Position numbers and translations under genes: made by a program. Shown piece after piece: positions 43,146 through 47,080 of a DNA stretch of 47,080 nt. This stretch comes from Bradyrhizobium centrolobii (GTDB lineage: Bacteria; Pseudomonadota; Alphaproteobacteria; Rhizobiales; Xanthobacteraceae): the NCBI RefSeq assembly GCF_001641635.1, contig NZ_LUUB01000002.1, positions 17,169 to 64,248 on the forward strand. The letters are read 5' to 3'. Position 1 is the stretch's first letter. Every line of letters begins with the position of its first letter. The notes under the pieces are model-generated. The model saw nothing but the letters and a program-made list of their open reading frames with translations. It did not search any database and was not told the origin of the DNA.

Positions 43146-44246
43146 ATGCGCTCAGCCAGGCCCAGAAGTTTCCGTACCATACCGAGCGCCACCGGAGGGA
43201 TTGCTCGTCTCGCGTGCACCCAACTACGCAAGTTAGGAAAAGACCTGCGGCCTGTTGTGTTGCGGGCCGGGCTGACCGCACAAGAGTTGGACAATCCGAC
43301 CACGCGCCTTGAGGTGCGCACCCAGATCAAAGTCCTGGAATCGGCAGCGGAAGAACTTCGGGATGACTTTCTCGGGTTTCACTTGGCCTGCGGCTTCGAC
43401 CTGCGCGAAATTGGTCTGGTCTACTATGTGATGGCATCCTCAGCGCAACTTGCGGACGCTCTGCAAAACTGCGAGCGCTACAGCCGGATTAATAATGAAG
43501 GGGTCCGCTTGCATTTCAGCCTGGATCGAGCGGCAACGATCGGTCTCGACTACATAAACGTTGACCGATGGTCGGACCGGCATCACTTGGAGTTTTGGCT
43601 GGTTACGCTGGTGCGCCTCTGTCGACAGGTGACCGACCACCGACTTGAGCCGCACAAATTGAAAGTCAGGCATTTTCGCGCTGATCCGCCGGCGGAATTC
43701 AAAACCTTTTTCGGCGTTGATGTTGAATTCGGCGCCGATGCCGACGAGATCGTTTTTTCGGCGTCAGTCGCTTCACTTCCGATTGTAGGACGCGACAGCT
43801 ATCTGAACAAGTTGCTGCGACGATATGCGGAAGAAGCGCTTGCTTCCCGGCCGAAAGAGCGCGCCAGTATGCGTTCGAACGTGGAGCGACTCGTGCCGCA
43901 GCTACTTCCACACGGCAGAGCCAGCGCGCCGGAAATCGCGCGCCAGCTTGGGATGAGTTCTCGAACGCTGTCGCGGAAGCTTCGTGATGAGGGGGTTACC
44001 TTCGCAGATATGCTGGACGAACTGAGGGCCGCTCTCGCCAAACGCTATCTCAGCGATCGCGCGTTGCCGGTTTCCGAAATTGCGTGGCTGCTGGGCTATC
44101 GGGAAATCAGCTCTTTGACAAATGCCTTCAGGCGGTGGACTGGAATGACCCCAAGGCAATTCCGGTCATCCGAGTGCCGTCCCAGCAAAGAGAGCAGACA
44201 GCGCGCGAGTTTCAAAAAGGCTGGTCGGCAACGAACAGAATGGTAA
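43146..44246 (+). CDS. AraC-family regulator (arabinose-binding-domain type)
   Basis: The 366-residue protein has a large N-terminal sensor of the Arabinose_bd/OruR type (ATGGIARLACTQLRKLGKDL, LESAAEELRDDFLGFHLAC) and a C-terminal AraC domain (~265-355: APEIARQLGMSSRTLSRKLRDEG, IAWLLGYREISSLTNAFRRWTGMTPRQFR). The ATG at 43146 is preferred over TTG at 43137. It is divergent from the cyclase gene. Regulators of this kind respond to small metabolites; the target is unknown. Confidence 0.88.
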   Translation: MRSARPRSFRTIPSATGGIARLACTQLRKLGKDLRPVVLRAGLTAQELDNPTTRLEVRTQIKVLESAAEELRDDFLGFHLACGFDLREIGLVYYVMASSAQLADALQNCERYSRINNEGVRLHFSLDRAATIGLDYINVDRWSDRHHLEFWLVTLVRLCRQVTDHRLEPHKLKVRHFRADPPAEFKTFFGVDVEFGADADEIVFSASVASLPIVGRDSYLNKLLRRYAEEALASRPKERASMRSNVERLVPQLLPHGRASAPEIARQLGMSSRTLSRKLRDEGVTFADMLDELRAALAKRYLSDRALPVSEIAWLLGYREISSLTNAFRRWTGMTPRQFRSSECRPSKESRQRASFKKAGRQRTEW

Positions 44247-44371
44247 TCGGCGACGCTGCAAACAGGCAGATCACAACTGCTCTCTAACGGGGCATCAGCG
44301 CGAGCGCAGTCTTTGGCGTTTGATTCCGAAATGACCTCACAGCAGGGCGAATTCGGAAGTGCGCACAGACA

Positions 44372-44395
44372 GCACGGAACGGATACGTTCCGTGC
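44372..44395. promoter_or_regulatory. 10-bp inverted repeat, possible operator
   Basis: GCACGGAACG and CGTTCCGTGC are perfect complements separated by GATA. The ~24-base size and GGAAC/GTTCC core resemble operators of IclR-type regulators. It lies ~110 bases before the HigB/IclR remnants. It has no T-tract, so it is unlikely to be a terminator. Confidence 0.45.
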
Positions 44396-44503
44396 CAAAA
44401 ATTCGAAATTTTCTTGAGATTTCAAAGCCTAAAGTTGATTTGGTGCGCTCGGAGGGCGGTCGCATTTCTTGCGATTTCAAGGGCTTGTTCGAGCGCCCGA
44501 TCC

Positions 44504-44656
44504 GATGTCGAAGTCTTTCCGAACGACGCGCGACGCGAAGCTGGATATCAATTGTTTCAGGTTCAGATCGGCGAAAATCCTTCCGACTGGAAACCCATGC
44601 CGTCGGTTGGCCCCGGCGTTCGCGAGATCAGGATACGTCAGGCGTCCGGCGCCTAG
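44504..44656 (+). pseudogene. HigB/RelE-like toxin fragment (Gp49-like)
   Basis: The frame reads DVEVFPNDARREAGYQLFQVQ then DWKPMPSVGPGVREIRIRQASGA and stops at TAG. This is the middle of a phage-derived Gp49/HigB-like toxin, whose intact members are ~100 residues and continue with YRVIYVA. Both ends are missing, and no antitoxin gene remains. The IclR fragment starts directly after it. Confidence 0.75.
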
Positions 44657-44919
44657 CCGAGTACGAGGATATGTCTTTGGCGCGATTACGCGATACGATG
44701 GCGCAGGCTCGCCGCGTCGGGCACGTGGCGATGGATGTCGTGAGAGTAGCGGGAGTACGCGCGGTCGGCGTTGCGGTAGCCACGGCAAGCGGTCGGCCGG
44801 TTGCAGCCATAAGCATCGCCGCCATCGCCTCCCGTATGACGCCCGATCGCGAAAAGGGACTTGTAAAAATACTCGCCCGGGAGGCGCAAGCGATTGGTGC
44901 AGAGCTGAGCCAGCGATAG
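44653..44919 (+). pseudogene. IclR-family regulator C-terminal fragment
   Basis: The frame reads MSLARLRDTMAQARRVGHVA, GVRAVGVAVATASGRPVAAISIAAIASRMTPDREKG and ends AQAIGAELSQR. This is the end of the IclR effector-binding domain. The helix-turn-helix and most of the sensor domain are missing, so it is a remnant abutting the toxin fragment. The gap from 44920 to 45325 shows nothing recognisable. Confidence 0.75.
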
Positions 44920-45325
44920 ATCGCAGGCTCATCAACGACTGTCTGGGGGCGGGTCAGCAATTCGCGCATCGCCTGTCGCCAGCGAGGTCAAGAGAAGACC
45001 GATTTTTCAGCAAGCACGCCCTCGCCCGCTCTGCCCGCACGCCCCCGATCAGAGTAGAGGTCTGAATCGCGGCAAGCACAGGCCAACCTAAAACGCCCCT
45101 GCCCTATTTCAGAACGCCTACTCACGCTGGCCGTCGCAGGATTTTTCTTGATCTCCCGGTGCACACGCGGCCTTCTAATGCATTGAAAAACTTGAACTCT
45201 CGCTCCAGTCCATCATGGGCGAGTTTGAGCTAACTACAGCCAAGAAGATCGAGGCCAATCGAGTTTAGTCCGCTTTGCGCCATGAACTGCCCTTCGCAAG
45301 ATCGAGGCGGTCTCGTTGCTGGGCT

Positions 45326-45501
45326 ATGCTGACGACCGAAGCCAACGCGGTGGTTGAGCCAACCCATCCCAAAGCGATGCCGGTGATCCTGACGACAGCG
45401 CGCCGTGGGATGAGGCGAAGGCGCTGCAACGACCGTTGCCGGATGAGGTGCTCAAGATTGTGATGCGCGGCGAGGACAAGGAAGATCGGGCAGCGGCATA
45501 G
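45326..45501 (+). pseudogene. SRAP/YedK-family C-terminal remnant 1
   Basis: [22 protein letters not shown] in one frame is followed, after a small deletion with frameshift, by [20 protein letters not shown] and [11 protein letters not shown] in another, ending at TAG. This is the C-terminal part of SOS-response-associated peptidase/HMCES-type proteins, which protect abasic DNA. The catalytic N-terminal Cys2 domain is absent. Confidence 0.72.
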
Positions 45502-45626
45502 CTGAAAGCAAGGAACAACTCTCCTCAGCCCGAATTGGCTCTTTGGGCCACAAGTAAAATTGGCCCGACGGCCCCGCCCGTCTGTGCCTCGCCAAGGCGG
45601 GGATCTGCGCTCTGCGAGAATTCATC

Positions 45627-45788
45627 ATGGCTCGCCCAATAGAAGAGCAGATACGGAAACGCGCGTTCGAACTGTGGGAGCAGGCGGGCAAACCCGAAGG
45701 ACGCGAAGACGAGTTCTGGCACCAAGCGCAGAGGGAATTGCAGGGCGCAGAGGAGCGCGGTGACCTAAACAAGGGTGCCGACATTTAA
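45627..45788 (+). CDS. DUF2934 family protein, 53 residues
   Basis: An intact short gene, MARPIEEQIRKRAFELWEQAG followed by KPEGREDEFWHQAQREL, ending GADI. These are the core DUF2934 features: IRxRAxELWEQAGxPEGREDEFWxxAxxEL. Function unknown. It sits alone between two SRAP remnants. Confidence 0.8.
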   Translation: MARPIEEQIRKRAFELWEQAGKPEGREDEFWHQAQRELQGAEERGDLNKGADI

Positions 45789-45885
45789 CTCCGCGTTACG
45801 TCAGTGCACCACAGCCTGGCCGGGATAAAAACTTCCGAACTATCGCCTTACTGCGAGCTAGGAACGCGTTCAGATGAGGTTGCCC

Positions 45886-45975
45886 CGTGCAGCGCCCTGG
45901 GATGAGGCGAAGGCGTTGCCGCGGCCGTTGGCGGATGATGTGCTCAAGATCGTGAGCGCGGCACCGACAAGAAGT
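45886..45975 (+). pseudogene. SRAP/YedK-family C-terminal remnant 2
   Basis: The stretch [23 protein letters not shown] is a second, distinct SRAP C-terminus, ~85% identical in DNA over 60 bases to remnant 1. Just downstream, RGTDKK appears in another frame, so a frameshift is present. The following bases up to 46183 show no gene. Confidence 0.6.
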
Positions 45976-46183
45976 GTCTTTCAAGAGACCGGCGTGAACG
46001 CCGCTGCTCCGCGAATGGCGGACGACGTAGGCCACAGAATGCGCGCGCGGGGCATCGCCAGCCGCTCACCGGATGATCTGATGAGATCATATCCTGCGCG
46101 CGTTCACCGCTTCGGGTTCAATGGAAAGATACGGGTGTAGCCGTTTAGCAGCAGCGCGATCTGCCCTAAGCTCTCATGAGTCT

Positions 46184-47080
46184 TCAAGCGCTCAGAACCA
46201 GTGGGATTACGGTGCGGCACTTTCCGGCGGAAGATGGAACTGGCGGTTCGGCGGCCAACTCAACAGACACGTGACCAAGCCCATACTCATTCAACAGCTT
46301 GGTCAGTTCGGAATGCACCGCCCGCCAAACCCGGCTTGGGTCAGCGTCGGCTGCGGGATGTAGGCGAACGCGCAATTGTGTTGGCGCAGTCTGCACTATC
46401 TGAAACAACTCCACACCGGGTACATGATCGATCTCAAGCGCGAGCGATGGCACTGCGACTTCCTCTCCGCGTTCGGTTGGAAACGTGAGGATGTCGGCAG
46501 CTCGGCCCCGTACGCGGATCGCCGGAAGTGGGTTGCCGCAAGGACAAGGATCAGGTCGTTGCAGGATGCGGTCGCCTAGATCGTAGCGGAGGATCGGCTG
46601 CACGCGATTGGCGAGGTTGCTCACGAGGACCGTATGCGACTCCTCGCCGGGCGGAACCGGCCGATAGCTCGCGTCGACGGGTTCGAGAATCACCCAATCG
46701 CTGTTGACATGATACCAACCGTGTTCACAGCCGATGGCCATGAACAGGCATTCAGTCGCGACGTAAACGGTCCGGACCTTGGCGTGGAATGCCCTTGCGA
46801 TCCGGTCGTATCCGTCCTGCGAAAGCCCTTCCGAAGTCGGAAGAACCAGCACCGGCTGAATATGTAGGCGACCGGCATCCTGCTCGGCGGCCAATAGTGC
46901 CATGACGCTGGCGTATCCGATGAGCAGAGCCGGGCGGTACCGATTGAGTTCGGCGACCAGATTGCGCAACGGCGCCTGCGCCGGAAGGGCCCGTAATCGT
47001 CGGGCCGATCGCTTTGTACGGATTGCAGCAAAGCTGGTTGCGCCGATGTAATGGCCGCCCATCGCCAGGACCGACGCCGC
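46184..47080 (-). CDS. Phenylacetate-CoA ligase-like adenylate-forming enzyme, C-terminal part
   Basis: The gene starts beyond the right edge; about 298 residues are visible. Seen are a MGGHYIGATSF entry, YASVMALLAAEQ, EGLSQDGYDRI, VYVATECLFMAIGC (an A-motif-like YxxTE), LRYDLGDRI and CGNPLPAIRVRGRAADIL, typical of the PaaK/CapK-like ligase group. These activate carboxylic acids as adenylates and often transfer them to CoA. Specificity unknown. Confidence 0.83.
   Translation of the reverse strand, partial: AASVLAMGGHYIGATSFAAIRTKRSARRLRALPAQAPLRNLVAELNRYRPALLIGYASVMALLAAEQDAGRLHIQPVLVLPTSEGLSQDGYDRIARAFHAKVRTVYVATECLFMAIGCEHGWYHVNSDWVILEPVDASYRPVPPGEESHTVLVSNLANRVQPILRYDLGDRILQRPDPCPCGNPLPAIRVRGRAADILTFPTERGEEVAVPSLALEIDHVPGVELFQIVQTAPTQLRVRLHPAADADPSRVWRAVHSELTKLLNEYGLGHVSVELAAEPPVPSSAGKCRTVIPLVLSA

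Noticed and set aside
1..47080. CRISPR arrays, tRNA/rRNA genes, integrases or intact transposases
   Set aside because: None could be recognised; long plus/minus frames overlapping known genes are shadows in GC-rich sequence.

Overview
The window looks like a chromosomal segment of an alphaproteobacterium of the Bradyrhizobium type. This is inferred from the high GC content, the Alphaproteobacteria-specific division regulator MipZ, a phasin gene with TGC-N3-GCA operators like those described for PhaR, paralogous families typical of large rhizobial genomes (GST, DUF599, DUF1489, SAM-domain cyclase/AAA/TPR proteins) and rhizobial-style palindromic intergenic repeats. No rRNA, tRNA, CRISPR array, phage or intact insertion sequence was seen.

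Layout. 1-1.5 kb: a minus-strand azlC-azlD-trmO run (branched-chain amino acid export; tRNA methyltransferase cut by the left edge). 1.5-4.4 kb: a lytic transglycosylase, an orphan TRAP-type binding protein and a HAD phosphatase. 4.6-7.9 kb: a compact aldoxime-to-acid module (aldoxime dehydratase plus nitrilase) with a divergent AraC regulator. 7.9-10.9 kb: a damaged stretch with a truncated AraC gene, a small barrel-like gene that seems to have lost its ATG, a DHA2-type exporter and a DUF849 remnant. 10.9-14 kb: clpS-clpA. 14.4-18.5 kb: a TadG-like vWA protein, a phasin and a SPOR-domain D,D-carboxypeptidase. 18.6-22.2 kb: DnaJ-like membrane protein, DUF302 protein, a tehA-like pseudogene with an internal deletion, a vWA protein and an alpha/beta hydrolase. 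22.5-28.7 kb: mipZ, panC and several conserved small or membrane proteins. 28.7-29.7 kb: a lower-GC islet with a perfect 31-bp inverted repeat and two copies, one degraded, of a small gene. 29.7-36.8 kb: TolA/TonB-like protein, aldo/keto reductase, HTH protein, mgtE, two tandem polysaccharide deacetylases and two small proteins. 36.9-38.4 kb: a zinc-starvation unit with a perfect Zur-like palindrome, a COG0523 GTPase gene carrying a one-base frameshift, and a 61-residue partner. 38.5-44.3 kb: a DUF3237 protein, a large SAM/cyclase/AAA/TPR signalling protein and a divergent AraC regulator. 44.3-46.1 kb: a gene graveyard (HigB-type toxin, IclR, two SRAP/YedK C-termini) around an apparently intact DUF2934 gene. 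46.2 kb to the right edge: a partial phenylacetate-CoA-ligase-like gene.

Themes. The most coherent metabolic unit is the aldoxime dehydratase/nitrilase pair, expected to turn an aldoxime into a nitrile and then a carboxylate, probably under the divergent AraC protein. Two regulatory sites can be read directly: a phasin promoter whose -35/-10 spacer holds a TGC-N3-GCA operator, and a Zur-type box upstream of the COG0523 gene. The window is also rich in genes caught during decay (at least seven), several recognisable only when two reading frames are joined. No wholly new multi-gene system could be established. The best candidates for new biology are the small duplicated gene with its putative immunity-like neighbour near 29 kb, the 61-residue protein behind the zinc GTPase, and the cyclase/AraC divergent pair.
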